64,000 nucleotides of DNA from Pseudaminobacter soli (ex Zhang et al. 2022). GTDB taxonomy: Bacteria > Pseudomonadota > Alphaproteobacteria > Rhizobiales > Rhizobiaceae. The DNA is taken from contig NZ_JABVCF010000008.1 of the NCBI RefSeq assembly GCF_014595955.1, positions 62,001 to 126,000 of the forward strand, written 5' to 3'. Both the position numbers and the translations under genes were made by a program. Numbering within the stretch: the first letter of the stretch is position 1; the number at the start of each line of letters is the position of its first letter. The notes under the pieces are model-generated. The model made no database searches. It was not told the DNA's origin and saw only the letters and a list, made by a program, of their open reading frames with translations. Positions 50,986 to 60,096 of the stretch are shown here, in pieces.

Positions 50986-52497
50986 CCCCTTCTTGTTCGC
51001 CGCGTCGTAAGCTTCGGCGAAGTAGGCGAAGAACACGTCGAGCATGCCGTTCTCGTGCTCTGCTGTCTTCTGTTCCCAGCGCTCGACGAAGACCTCCCAG
51101 GACCGACTCTTCTTGGAGAAGGTGGCGTTGCCCACCTTGGCGGAAATCGTTTCGGGCGAGAGTTCGTCGAGCAGCTTTCCGAGCGCCTTCTGCATGGCGG
51201 TGTAGGTCGCGAGTTCGTGGCGCTTGAGGTCGGCGAAGCCGGACTCCAGGCTCCCTTTCGCGCTCAGGAAACCGGGGCGGCGGCGCGAGAACATCACGTC
51301 GATCGCTTCGGCGCTGCCCGGGATGAACTTCAGCGGATTATTGTGGGCCGAGCCAATCATCGTGCGGCTGGAGCTTTTGGTCATGGCCTTGGCCGCCGCG
51401 CGGGCGCGAAGCAACTGCGCCAACTGCTCGACGCAGACCTTCAGGGATTCGCCGATCTCGCAGCCGACCTCAGCAGGGTCGCGGCCGGCAAACGTTTCCG
51501 GACTGACCCCCGCTCCCGCTGCCAGTCCCTGGAGGAAGCGGGAAAGACCTGCGTCGCCTCCGGTCGGCGCCGGGCGCGCCGGCGGGAAGGGCTGCGCCGA
51601 AAACGGCGCGACGGAAACCGATGCCGAAGGGCCGGCGAAATTGCCGGCCGGTTCGCCTGCGAAACCGGGACCGGCGGCCGGCATCGGTCGGCTCCAAGCC
51701 GGCAACTGCTCGGGAACCCCTTGTGAGGGTGAAGGCGCAAGGGGCGGCGCCGAGGCGGGGCTCGATCCCGGCGCCGCCTGCGGGACAGAAGCCGCGGGCG
51801 CCAATGATGGCGGTACGGCCGGCGCGAATGGTTCGGGCGACGGGGGAGCGAATGCGGGGTGGAACGGCTGCTCCGATCGGGGGCGTGGCGCGACGGCATC
51901 GGGACGAAGCTGAAACGGAGTTTCGCCGGACCCGGAAAACGGGTCGGCCACCGCCCCGGATTGCGGCGAGCCTGCGGGCTGCATGTCAGGGAATTCAAGA
52001 AACTGCTCTGAGAAATCCGGCGCGCGGCGGCGGTTGACCGGTTCCGGCATGAGTTCACGTCGATCAATCGGCGCAGGAGCGGGTTCGCCGGTGCTCCAGA
52101 TGTCGTCGGAAGGCGAAGACAAGGGCTCCGCCCGGGGCGAGGACTCCCTCTCATCATTGCAGTCGGACAGTTGCGCGCCGGGTTCGTCGACCGTGACGCT
52201 GACGATGTACTGACCGATCGCCAGCCGGTCCCCAGTGGCCAGTCGGTAAGGACTCTTCATCCGTGCGGAGGAGCCGTTCAGGAACGTGCCGTTGCTCGAG
52301 ACGTCATAGAGCCAGTAGCCGCCCTTCTCAAACCTCACCTCGCAATGAAGACCGGAGATGTGCCGGCTTGGGTCGGGGAGCGTCCAGTCGAGATGCTGCT
52401 GGCGGCCGATCTGGAAGCCGCGATTGCGCGCCTGATAGGTGATCGGCCCGCCGTCTGGCAGGGAATCGACGCTCTCGATGGTAAGCGTGATGGTCAT
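50983..52497 (-). CDS. tagH: Type VI secretion FHA-domain protein TagH
   Basis: A 504-residue T6SS accessory protein. Residues 10-100 are a forkhead-associated domain with the phosphothreonine-binding landmarks GR (31-32), S48/H51 and NGTFLNG (69-75). A Pro/Ala/Ser-rich linker (about 130-310) follows, then a C-terminal helical domain with LAQLLRARAAAKAM and SRRRPGFLS (about 310-504) found in TagH/Fha1 proteins. In other bacteria Fha1 promotes T6SS assembly after threonine phosphorylation by PpkA; no kinase gene is in the window. It is the last of three minus-strand genes. Confidence 0.92.
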   Translation of the reverse strand: MTITLTIESVDSLPDGGPITYQARNRGFQIGRQQHLDWTLPDPSRHISGLHCEVRFEKGGYWLYDVSSNGTFLNGSSARMKSPYRLATGDRLAIGQYIVSVTVDEPGAQLSDCNDERESSPRAEPLSSPSDDIWSTGEPAPAPIDRRELMPEPVNRRRAPDFSEQFLEFPDMQPAGSPQSGAVADPFSGSGETPFQLRPDAVAPRPRSEQPFHPAFAPPSPEPFAPAVPPSLAPAASVPQAAPGSSPASAPPLAPSPSQGVPEQLPAWSRPMPAAGPGFAGEPAGNFAGPSASVSVAPFSAQPFPPARPAPTGGDAGLSRFLQGLAAGAGVSPETFAGRDPAEVGCEIGESLKVCVEQLAQLLRARAAAKAMTKSSSRTMIGSAHNNPLKFIPGSAEAIDVMFSRRRPGFLSAKGSLESGFADLKRHELATYTAMQKALGKLLDELSPETISAKVGNATFSKKSRSWEVFVERWEQKTAEHENGMLDVFFAYFAEAYDAANKKG

Positions 52498-52602
52498 CCT
52501 GTCGCTTCGGTGCCTCCGCCCAGCTTCGATCGAGCAAGACTATAGGTCCCAACCTAAAGCGGAACATTAACCGAGGCGGGGTGGAAGGCGCAAACCTGGC
52601 CC

Positions 52603-53151
52603 TCAACTTTCGGTCATCTGTATGCCCATCGACACACAGGCGGACAGTACGGCTGCCCGTTGCTTGAGCGGAACGCGGGCGATCGCCGTCAGCACGCCGG
52701 CATTGACGGCGCGTGCGGTCAGGAACGGCGGAGGCAGCACCGGCGCCGTGCCGGGCGGTGACATCGAGCCGCCGCTCCAGCCGGCCGCAAGCGCGATCCA
52801 GGCGCCGGGTGTCTTGACGGGGGCTGCCAGGCCGGCGTCGAGAGCGGCGTAGCGGCGCTCCTCCTCCGGGTCGCGGACCCACTCCTCGGCAGCGGCAAGC
52901 AGCGCCCCGTCTTGGGTGGTCAAGCCTTCGGGCAAGCGTGTCAGGCACTGGTGGCCCCACCAGACGGCCACCCGCCGGGAAAGCAGATAGGCGCAAAAGG
53001 TCACCCCGTCCTCGGGTGTGCGGCTGGACAGCAGTCCGCGCAGGAAGTCGAGCGAAGGCTGTTCCGAGGGCTGCGCCGTCATATCCTCGGCCGCGGTCGG
53101 AAAGGCTTCGAAAAGTTCCTTCGAGGTGTTGAACCGAAGTCGACTGCTCAT
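52603..53151 (-). CDS. Conserved T6SS-associated protein (DUF6931-like)
   Basis: A 182-residue Ala/Arg-rich soluble protein between vgrG and tagH. It has segments SLDFLRGLLSSRTPEDGVTFCAYLL and RRVAVWWGHQCLTRL followed by a helical tail. I associate it with a small family (DUF6931) that accompanies tagH in T6SS loci, from memory and not certain. No signal peptide or catalytic motif. A chaperone/adaptor for VgrG or a TagH partner would suit the location. Confidence 0.7.
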   Translation of the reverse strand: MSSRLRFNTSKELFEAFPTAAEDMTAQPSEQPSLDFLRGLLSSRTPEDGVTFCAYLLSRRVAVWWGHQCLTRLPEGLTTQDGALLAAAEEWVRDPEEERRYAALDAGLAAPVKTPGAWIALAAGWSGGSMSPPGTAPVLPPPFLTARAVNAGVLTAIARVPLKQRAAVLSACVSMGIQMTES

Positions 53152-53197
53152 CTCGCCCGCCGCCCTGGATAGCCGCTTACAGCTCTAGAAGTGACAC

Positions 53198-54997
53198 TCA
53201 GTTGATCTTCACCAGCGTGCCATTGATGATCATCATTGCCGAAGCCTCATGCTGGGAAAGCATCTTTGACGTCGACTTGAATTGCATGTCGGCGCTGATC
53301 TCGACCGTGAGCGCCTCGATCTTGATCGACGTCGGGTCCATGGTGATCGAGCTCTGGCCGCATTGAATGGTGATCTTCGTTCCCGCCTTGATCAGGATCT
53401 CGTTCGCCACCTTGAGAGTCTCGTCGTGGTCGACGGTCGTCGTCCGGTCATGCTTCACATGCCGGCTTTCGTTATGCTCGACAGTGGAATCCAGATTCTT
53501 CTGGGCGTGGAAGCGCACAAGTTCCGAACCCTTCGAATCGTCCAGCACCAGTTCGTTGTAGCCCCCGCCCCCCGTCGTCGAGTTCGACTTCCACCCAGAG
53601 ATGTTTTTGGAGCCGGGCAGCTCGAAGGGAGGCATATTGTCGGCGTTGTAGACACTGCCGATGACGATCGGCTGGTCGGGATCGCCTTCTAGGAAGTCGA
53701 CGACGACCTCGTGGCCAACGCGCGGAATGAAAATCGCGCCCCAGGACTGGCCGGCCGACACCTGAGCCACGCGCACGCGGCGCGACTTGTCGGATTTGCG
53801 ATCCCAGTGGAAGCGCACCAGGATGCGGCCGTACTTATCGCAGTCGATCTCGCCATCGCCTACAACCACTGCCGTCTGCGGCCCTCGGATAAAGGGTCTC
53901 GCCGTGACGGCAGCCGGTGCGAATGTCTGGTCGGACCGCATGAACTCGTAGACGCCTTGATAGGCTTGAGATGGCCCGGCCCCGGAGCGGTATGACTGTT
54001 CCTTGAAGGAGTGCGAGGCTCTCAGGACGAAATACTGCTTGTTCTGATTTGAGTCAGGATGGTCGGTGAGGTCGACCAGCGTACCCGGATAAAGGGATGC
54101 GCAGTCGCCTTCGGCATGGAAGCGATTGTCCTCGGCCCGACTCATGTCCAGTCTGACCTGGGCATAGTCGATTCCTTCCGACTGCTCCGCATACCTCCCG
54201 GGATAGAGATAGCTCTCCAGCTTGCCGTGCTCGTATTTCGCGTCGCCGGTCTTCTCGGATTTCATGTTGGAAGACGGCTTTTCGAAATTATAATCGGTCG
54301 TCGCGACCTTTCCGGTCGTGAACCTGCGCTCGGGGCGCCACATCGACAGGTGTTCGGTGTCGCGGTTGTGCTGGGCAGCGATCGTTATGAACGGCCGTGA
54401 ACCGCCCGCGACGGGCACTGATGCCGAACTGCTGTCGCCCATGATCATCTTGTGGGCGCCGACCGAGTGCCGGAAGAAATAGAAGATTCCCTCTTCCTCC
54501 ATGAGCCGGCAGACGAAGTCCATGTCGCTTTCGTTGTACTGTGCACAGTACTCGCGCTTGCGGTAGCTCCTCGACAGCGACTGCTGGAAGTCGGCCAGCC
54601 CGCCATGTTCGGCCAGAACCTGGTCGATGATCTGCGGCGCGGTCTTCTCATGGAAGATCAGCGAGTTCACCCGCTTGGACAGCACCCAGAGCCAGGGACG
54701 CAGGATGAGTTCATAATGATTGCCTTCATCACTGACGTCGATCCATCTCGCCTCGGCTAGCATACCGTCAAAGATGCGCTCGCTGCCGTCGACCGTCTTC
54801 AGCTTGACCGTGCAATGCTTGCCGATGGCATCGTCGAAGGTGAGGAGGGCCTTCTCCGCATTGATCGCTTCGACGCGGTACTCGAATAGCCGGCTCACCG
54901 TCTCGCTGCCTTCAAATGAGGTCAGCGCGAGCCTGTCCGAGCCCAGTGGAGTGTCGAGCCTGCCGATCCGCTGTGCTTGCGTGTAGGGACTGGCCAT
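53198..54997 (-). CDS. vgrG: T6SS spike protein VgrG (TssI)
   Basis: A 599-residue VgrG. The gp27-like base spans about residues 10-380 (SRLFEYRVEAIN, YNESDMDFVCRLMEEEGIFYFF). The gp5 OB-fold follows (YGRILVRFHWDRKSDKSRRVRV, IPRVGHEVVVDFLEGDPDQPIVIGSVYN). A short beta-helical needle ends at LVKIN. There is no C-terminal effector extension, so cargo must bind through adaptors or PAAR proteins, none of which is encoded beside it. It is divergent from the ompA-like gene, with a 304-base intergenic region. Confidence 0.96.
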   Translation of the reverse strand: MASPYTQAQRIGRLDTPLGSDRLALTSFEGSETVSRLFEYRVEAINAEKALLTFDDAIGKHCTVKLKTVDGSERIFDGMLAEARWIDVSDEGNHYELILRPWLWVLSKRVNSLIFHEKTAPQIIDQVLAEHGGLADFQQSLSRSYRKREYCAQYNESDMDFVCRLMEEEGIFYFFRHSVGAHKMIMGDSSSASVPVAGGSRPFITIAAQHNRDTEHLSMWRPERRFTTGKVATTDYNFEKPSSNMKSEKTGDAKYEHGKLESYLYPGRYAEQSEGIDYAQVRLDMSRAEDNRFHAEGDCASLYPGTLVDLTDHPDSNQNKQYFVLRASHSFKEQSYRSGAGPSQAYQGVYEFMRSDQTFAPAAVTARPFIRGPQTAVVVGDGEIDCDKYGRILVRFHWDRKSDKSRRVRVAQVSAGQSWGAIFIPRVGHEVVVDFLEGDPDQPIVIGSVYNADNMPPFELPGSKNISGWKSNSTTGGGGYNELVLDDSKGSELVRFHAQKNLDSTVEHNESRHVKHDRTTTVDHDETLKVANEILIKAGTKITIQCGQSSITMDPTSIKIEALTVEISADMQFKSTSKMLSQHEASAMMIINGTLVKIN

Positions 54998-55301
54998 CGC
55001 AGCGAATTCTCCCTTGGGCCGGACGCCGATCGGGCGCGGCCACCCTCGTCCGGCCGACCGTCACAGCTGTCGGCGTACAGTCCATAGATCTGGTTCTTTT
55101 CCACCCGATGTCTCGGCACCGGCACTTGGTATCGGCCATGATTCATGAGTGAGCCATGGAACAATCCCGGACCAAAACTCCTTCGACTTGCCACCTCCAA
55201 GTTACGATCTGACTTTCATTGACACAATCTGCCGTCACTTCTATCATTCGCCTTTGCACAGGGTTACCATATCTTTGCATCATCGAGGGAGTGAGGGTGT
55301 T
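54998..55301. promoter_or_regulatory. Divergent T6SS control region
   Basis: 304 gene-free bases between vgrG and the ompA-like gene. This should contain promoters for both arms of the type VI locus. A longer reading frame from 55149 runs into the ompA-like gene but reads as non-coding sequence before ATG 55302. I see no clear -24/-12 or -35/-10 pair and no strong inverted repeat. Confidence 0.45.
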
Positions 55302-55826
55302 ATGCGCACGGCTATCTTTGCGTCGGTGCTCGCCGTCACCGGTTTTTGCTGGGCAGGTGTCTCCGTCGCCGGCCCACAGCAGACCGCCGACCAGATCGTC
55401 GACCATTTCGCCAAGACGGCGAACCTCGGCGCAACGCGCGGCATCTGCATTGGCACCACGGAGGAGTGCAACAAGGACCAGCCTGCACCGGCGGGACTGG
55501 ACATGCTGATCAACTTCGATCTCAATTCGGCGGAGCTTACGGAGCAGGCGCGCGCCAACCTCAACGAGTTCGCGAAGGCACTCAAGGACGATCGCCTCCG
55601 CGCCGCCACCTTCATCGTAGAGGGGCACACGGACGCCTCCGGCGACGAGCGCTACAACGACAGGCTGTCGGAGCGGCGCGCCAAGGCGGTAACGGCATTC
55701 CTGCTCGCCAACGGCATCAGCCTCGACAAGGTGGAGGCGATCGGGCGCGGCGAGTCCAGTCCCCGCGTCGCGGATCCGTATGATGCGATCAACCGGCGCG
55801 TCGAGATGAGAATCAAGATCCAGTAA
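55302..55826 (+). CDS. OmpA-family peptidoglycan-binding protein
   Basis: A 174-residue exported protein. Residues 1-24 are a Sec signal peptide ending in SVAG. Residues about 65-174 are an OmpA C-terminal domain: LDMLINFDLNSAELTEQA, VEGHTDASGDERYNDRLSERRAKAV and DPYDAINRRVEMRIKI, with the conserved Asp and Arg that bind diaminopimelate. ATG 55302 is chosen because the signal peptide begins there. It is the first plus-strand gene of the T6SS cluster and could anchor the apparatus to peptidoglycan, a role filled elsewhere by TagL or OmpA-extended TssL. Confidence 0.88.
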   Translation: MRTAIFASVLAVTGFCWAGVSVAGPQQTADQIVDHFAKTANLGATRGICIGTTEECNKDQPAPAGLDMLINFDLNSAELTEQARANLNEFAKALKDDRLRAATFIVEGHTDASGDERYNDRLSERRAKAVTAFLLANGISLDKVEAIGRGESSPRVADPYDAINRRVEMRIKIQ

Positions 55827-55925
55827 CCGCGGCAGCGTTGCACGACACCAAGCTGAAACGCAGGGCGAGGTAACCTCCATCAGTCACCCGAATTGGCGGG
55901 TGCCTGAATTGCAATCGAAGTCGCC

Positions 55926-57257
55926 ATGCGTTTCGACAGCCTGATCAACCCGGTTTCCGAGAGCGAGCCCTGCGGGCCCGATCTCGATGAGATCGGTGAC
56001 GATCAGTACCTGAACTACATGATGGGCGCGGACAATCGCTTGCCCAGCCGCTACCTGGACGCAGAGACAGGTGCCCCGTTCGACCGGGCGAAGATCGATC
56101 TCAAAACTGAAACGCAGGCGATCGGCGGCTTTCTCGAACAATCGCGCGATCTTCGGTTGCTGACCCTGGAAGCCCGTCTCCAGGCACTCGCTGGCCAGAT
56201 CATCGCCTTCTCAGAGTGCCTCCAGGCCTTGGCAGGCCTGCTGGAAAAATTCTGGGACGACGTTCATCCGAAGGACTTCGACGGGGACTTCACGCTCCGC
56301 CAGAACACAGTCGGCGTTCTGGAGGACCGTACGACCGTGATCCTGCCGCTGCAGTACGCGCCAATCGTGCGCGACCAGAGGGCTGGTCCGATCAGCCTGC
56401 GGGAGTACCTCGTCGCCACGGGCAAGGCGCAGCCGCGCGAAGAGGAGCACACGCTCGACGTCAATCAGATCATTGAGACGCTACGCAGCGAGGGCCATCG
56501 CGGCGTAGTGGATGCGATCCATTCATCGCTGACGGCGGGCTTCGGCGCACTCAGGACGATCCAGACAGTTTTCGACGAGGGAACCGACTACCAGTACTCG
56601 CCCAATTTCGACTTGCTCCGGGGCGTGCTGGGCGATCTGCGCAAGCTGATCGAGACGGCGCGGCCCGATCTGGGCAGCGGCAACGCGGAGGCCGAAGCCA
56701 GTCCTCAAGCCGAAGCGTCTACGACTACGGGCGGCGAAGTCACTCACATCGAATTAGCCGCCGCAGCGCGGCCCGCAGCGGCTGCCGTTTCCGTAACCAG
56801 TCACGCAGCCGCGTCTGCCGCCCTGCTGGCTGCCGAGCAGTATTTCGGCCGCTCGGAACCCTCGTCGCCGGCACTGCTTCTGGTCCACCAGGCGCGTCAG
56901 TTGATCGGCAAGCCCCTGGTCGCCGCGCTCGAAGCGCTCATGCCGGACTATGCCGAGTACGCTTCGATCGTCATCGATCCCTCGGTAGGCTTCGAGTTCA
57001 ACATGACGAAGATGCGAGCGATCGTGGAAGATTACGCAGCCTCGGCTGACCACGCTGCCGAGGAGACCGAGATTCCCGCCTTCGAAGCCCGGACGCGGGC
57101 CGAAGCACTCGCGCTCATCAGCGGCGTCGGTGCCTTTTTCCGCAGCGTGGAGCCCTCCAGCCCTATCCCCATGGTGCTTGGCAGGGCGGAGCGCTTCATG
57201 AGCCAAAGCTTCCAGTCGATCCTAGCGGAACTCATGCCAAAGAAGGCCGCAGAGTGA
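55926..57257 (+). CDS. tssA: T6SS protein TssA
   Basis: A 443-residue TssA. The ImpA-N domain (residues 1-130) shows INPVSESEPCGPDLDE and FWDDVHPKDFDGD, and the C-terminal domain contains ALEALMPDYAEYASIVID and SSPIPMVLGRAERFM. An Ala-rich linker lies between (about 255-300). TssA primes and caps the sheath-tube assembly at the baseplate. It precedes tssB by 76 bases, a gap containing TTGACA at 57282-57287, possibly a secondary promoter, although no good -10 is visible. Confidence 0.93.
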   Translation: MRFDSLINPVSESEPCGPDLDEIGDDQYLNYMMGADNRLPSRYLDAETGAPFDRAKIDLKTETQAIGGFLEQSRDLRLLTLEARLQALAGQIIAFSECLQALAGLLEKFWDDVHPKDFDGDFTLRQNTVGVLEDRTTVILPLQYAPIVRDQRAGPISLREYLVATGKAQPREEEHTLDVNQIIETLRSEGHRGVVDAIHSSLTAGFGALRTIQTVFDEGTDYQYSPNFDLLRGVLGDLRKLIETARPDLGSGNAEAEASPQAEASTTTGGEVTHIELAAAARPAAAAVSVTSHAAASAALLAAEQYFGRSEPSSPALLLVHQARQLIGKPLVAALEALMPDYAEYASIVIDPSVGFEFNMTKMRAIVEDYAASADHAAEETEIPAFEARTRAEALALISGVGAFFRSVEPSSPIPMVLGRAERFMSQSFQSILAELMPKKAAE

Positions 57258-57333
57258 CTAAGCACACGCCTTGAAACAATTTGACAAGCTGCAAGAACTT
57301 CGTGTTCCATGCTGTTAGGAGAGGAGATGAAGT

Positions 57334-57873
57334 ATGTCGGACAGCGGTCAAAAGTTCATTAAGCGGAACCGACCTCCTCGCGTTCAAATCTCTTACGAAG
57401 ATCCGTACAACGCCGATAAGCAGGTCGAGCTTCCATTTGTGATGGGAATACTTTCTGATCTTTCCGGGAACGCCTCGCAGGTGGCCAAGCCGCCCATGGC
57501 CGAGCGAAAGTTCTCCAGCGTCGACATGGATAATTTTGAGGACTACATGGCCAGCGTCGCACCGGCCGTGTCGTTCCGGACAACCAACAAGCTGGGTGGC
57601 GAAGGCAACGAGCAGTTGGGGGTCAATCTCACCTTCAAGAAGATGGACGATTTCACGCCCGGCGCCATCGCCAGGCAGGTCCCTGCTCTACGCGCGCTGC
57701 TGGAGGCCCGCGAGCAGCTTGCCAACCTGCAGCGCTACATGGACGGCAAGGTGGCGGCCGAAGATCAGCTCAAGAAGCTCCTGTCCGATCCCGAACTCAT
57801 GAAGACCCTCAAGGAGCGGCGCGAGCAGGCGATCGCGGCCCCTCCGTCGGCCGAGTCGGAAGACAACGCCTAA
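57334..57873 (+). CDS. tssB: T6SS contractile sheath small subunit TssB
   Basis: A 179-residue TssB (ImpB/VipA). Diagnostic sequence is RVQISYEDP near residue 15, ELPFVMGILSDLSG and the central VSFRTTNKLGGEGNEQLGVNLTF. It polymerises with TssC into the sheath that contracts to fire the Hcp tube. GGAGAGGAG lies upstream of the ATG. It is followed closely by tssC. Confidence 0.97.
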   Translation: MSDSGQKFIKRNRPPRVQISYEDPYNADKQVELPFVMGILSDLSGNASQVAKPPMAERKFSSVDMDNFEDYMASVAPAVSFRTTNKLGGEGNEQLGVNLTFKKMDDFTPGAIARQVPALRALLEAREQLANLQRYMDGKVAAEDQLKKLLSDPELMKTLKERREQAIAAPPSAESEDNA

Positions 57874-57914
57874 CAAATCCCTGCAGCCGACAGCCAAAGC
57901 TGAGGACATGACCC

Positions 57915-59414
57915 GTGGCTACAGAACTTGACACTTACGAACGAGTTCCAGGCGGCGGCGCCGCGGTCCAGGAGACCGAGGACTTCTCCGCACTTCTCAA
58001 ACAGAGTTTCAAACCGCGCAGCGAACGGGCTGCGACCGAGGTCGAGAATGCGGTCAACACCCTAGTCCAGCAGGCGCTGGCGGACTCCAGCCTGATCAAG
58101 GAGGACGTTCTCGACACCATCGATGAGATGATCGCGCGGCTAGACGAGAAGCTGTCGGCGCAGGTCAACGAGATCCTGCACAACGAGACGTTCCAGCAGA
58201 TCGAGAGCGCCTGGCGCGGTCTCCATTACATCGTCTTCAATTCGGAGACGGACGCCACGCTGAAGCTTCGCGTGATGAACGTCTCCAAGCAGGAGCTCTA
58301 CCGCGACCTGCGTCTCTACCCGGACGCGAAATGGGACCAGAGCCCGCTGTTCAAAGCGGTGTACGAGCAGGAATTCGGCACCTTGGGCGGGCATCCCTTC
58401 GGCTGCCTGATCGGCGACTACCATTTCGACCATTCGGCCGTTGACGTGCGGCTGCTGCGCGATCTCGGCAAGATCGCCGCGGCCGCCCACGCCCCCTTCA
58501 TCGCCGGCGCGGCGCCGGGCCTGATGGGCATGGATTCCTGGACCGAGCTGATGAACCCTCGCGATCTCAGCAAGGTGTTCGACACGCCGGACTATGCCGC
58601 CTGGAAGTCGCTGCGGGACTCCGAGAACTCACGCTATGTGGGCCTCTGCATGCCGCGCGTGCTGGCGCGTCAGCCCTATGGCGCCAAGTCGCTGCCGGTG
58701 GAGGAGTTCGCCTTCGAGGAGCAAACCGACGGGCACACGGGTCAGAAGTATTCCTGGATGAACGCCTCCTATGCGATGGCGGCGAACATAAACCGCGCCT
58801 ACAAGGAATATGGCTGGACGGTGCGCATCCGCGGCGTGCAGTCGGGCGGCGAGGTCATCAACCTGCCGACGCATACCTTCCCGACCGACGACGGCGGCGT
58901 CGACCTCAAGTGCCCGACCGAGATTTCGATCACCGACCGGCGCGAGAATGAGCTGTCGAGGTCCGGGCTCTTGCCGCTGATCCATCGCAAGAACACCGAC
59001 AAGGCCGCCTTCATCGGCGCCCAGTCGCTGTACCGGCCGAAGAAATACGACAAGGAGGAAGCGACCGCCGCGGACAATCTGTCAGCGCGTATCCCCTACA
59101 TGTTCGCGATTTCGCGCTTCAGCCACTACCTCAAATGCATGGTGCGCGATCAGATCGGCGAGACCAAGGAGCGGCAGGAACTGGAGCGCTGGCTGCAAAG
59201 CTGGATCAATCTTTACGTCGATGCCGATCCGGCGAACTCGTCGATCCTAACGAAAGCGCGCAAGCCGCTCGCGGCCGCCCGCGTGGACGTTTTCGAAGAT
59301 GCGGAGAACCCCGGCTTTTACGGGGCACGGTTCTATTTACGCCCGCATTTCCAACTGGAAGGTATGGATATCGGCATGAGTCTGGTCTCCCGGCTCCCCG
59401 CCAAGGCAGGGTAA
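57915..59414 (+). CDS. tssC: T6SS contractile sheath large subunit TssC
   Basis: A 499-residue TssC (ImpC/VipB). It carries the highly conserved ESAWRGLHYIV, FGCLIGDYHFDHS and NREN-like RFSHYLKCMVRDQIG segments of the sheath large subunit. GTG start at 57915. Sheath residues align without gaps, so it looks functional. Part of the tssA-B-C-hcp-E-F-G-H run. Confidence 0.97.
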   Translation: MATELDTYERVPGGGAAVQETEDFSALLKQSFKPRSERAATEVENAVNTLVQQALADSSLIKEDVLDTIDEMIARLDEKLSAQVNEILHNETFQQIESAWRGLHYIVFNSETDATLKLRVMNVSKQELYRDLRLYPDAKWDQSPLFKAVYEQEFGTLGGHPFGCLIGDYHFDHSAVDVRLLRDLGKIAAAAHAPFIAGAAPGLMGMDSWTELMNPRDLSKVFDTPDYAAWKSLRDSENSRYVGLCMPRVLARQPYGAKSLPVEEFAFEEQTDGHTGQKYSWMNASYAMAANINRAYKEYGWTVRIRGVQSGGEVINLPTHTFPTDDGGVDLKCPTEISITDRRENELSRSGLLPLIHRKNTDKAAFIGAQSLYRPKKYDKEEATAADNLSARIPYMFAISRFSHYLKCMVRDQIGETKERQELERWLQSWINLYVDADPANSSILTKARKPLAAARVDVFEDAENPGFYGARFYLRPHFQLEGMDIGMSLVSRLPAKAG

Positions 59415-59503
59415 CCGCACCGGTCTTTCGATAATCCAGGCATCTGCAACACACGGGCGACGCTCAAGAGAGCGTGGTGTCCCTATTTTTCAGGAGGACT
59501 GCC

Positions 59504-59986
59504 ATGGCGCAAGACATGTTCATCAAGATCGGGTCCCTGAAGGGGGAATCCGAGGATAAGGAGTTTCCGGCCTGGATCGACGTTCTGGCCTGGTCGCTCG
59601 GCGGCTCGCAAAGCGGCACCGCCCATCAGGGCGGTGGTATGGGCGGCGGCAAGGTCAATCTCCAGGACTTTTCCTTTACCAAGTACACCGACATCGTATC
59701 GCCGAAGCTCTGGGGCAAGATGTGCACCGGCGAACACTACGACACGGTCGAGTTCAAGGCGCGCAAGGCGGGCGGCAAGCCATTCATCTATCTCGAGATC
59801 AAGATGGAAAACGTGCTCGTCACCAGCGTCTCGACCGGCGGCAGCGGCGGCGAGGACCGGACGACCGAGAACGTCACGCTCAATTTCAAGAAATACAAGA
59901 TCAAGTACAGTCAGCAGGCGAAGACCGGCGGCCTCGAGGCGTCCGACGACTTCACCTACGATCTCGCCCAGAACGCCGAGGCGTGA
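59504..59986 (+). CDS. hcp: T6SS tube protein Hcp (TssD)
   Basis: A 160-residue Hcp. It begins MAQDMFIKIGSLKGES and has FTKYTDIVSPKLW and LNFKKYKIKY, as expected for the hexameric tube subunit, which is also a secreted carrier. ATG 59504 follows a strong AGGAGG seven bases upstream, matching its need for high expression. A strong hairpin (60038-60061) lies between it and tssE. Confidence 0.97.
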   Translation: MAQDMFIKIGSLKGESEDKEFPAWIDVLAWSLGGSQSGTAHQGGGMGGGKVNLQDFSFTKYTDIVSPKLWGKMCTGEHYDTVEFKARKAGGKPFIYLEIKMENVLVTSVSTGGSGGEDRTTENVTLNFKKYKIKYSQQAKTGGLEASDDFTYDLAQNAEA

Positions 59987-60037
59987 GTTGCTGTCCGGCC
60001 TGCGGCCCGAACGAGCAAGTCATGCGAACTTATCGCG

Positions 60038-60061
60038 CTGCCGGCCTGGACAGGCCGGCAG
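60038..60061 (+). terminator. Strong hairpin between hcp and tssE
   Basis: CTGCCGGCCTG and CAGGCCGGCAG are a perfect 11-bp inverted repeat with a 2-base spacer, 51 bases after the hcp stop. No U-run follows. It could partly terminate or protect the 3' end of hcp mRNA, so that tube protein exceeds the baseplate proteins encoded downstream. Confidence 0.6.
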
Positions 60062-60096
60062 TTGCGTTTCGCGGCGGCCATTGAAGACGCAGCCAA

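Noticed and set aside
57282-57310. Sigma-70 promoter in front of tssB
   Set aside because: TTGACA is perfect but the sequence at the expected -10 (TTCCAT) is poor, so it is mentioned only as a possibility in the tssA entry.
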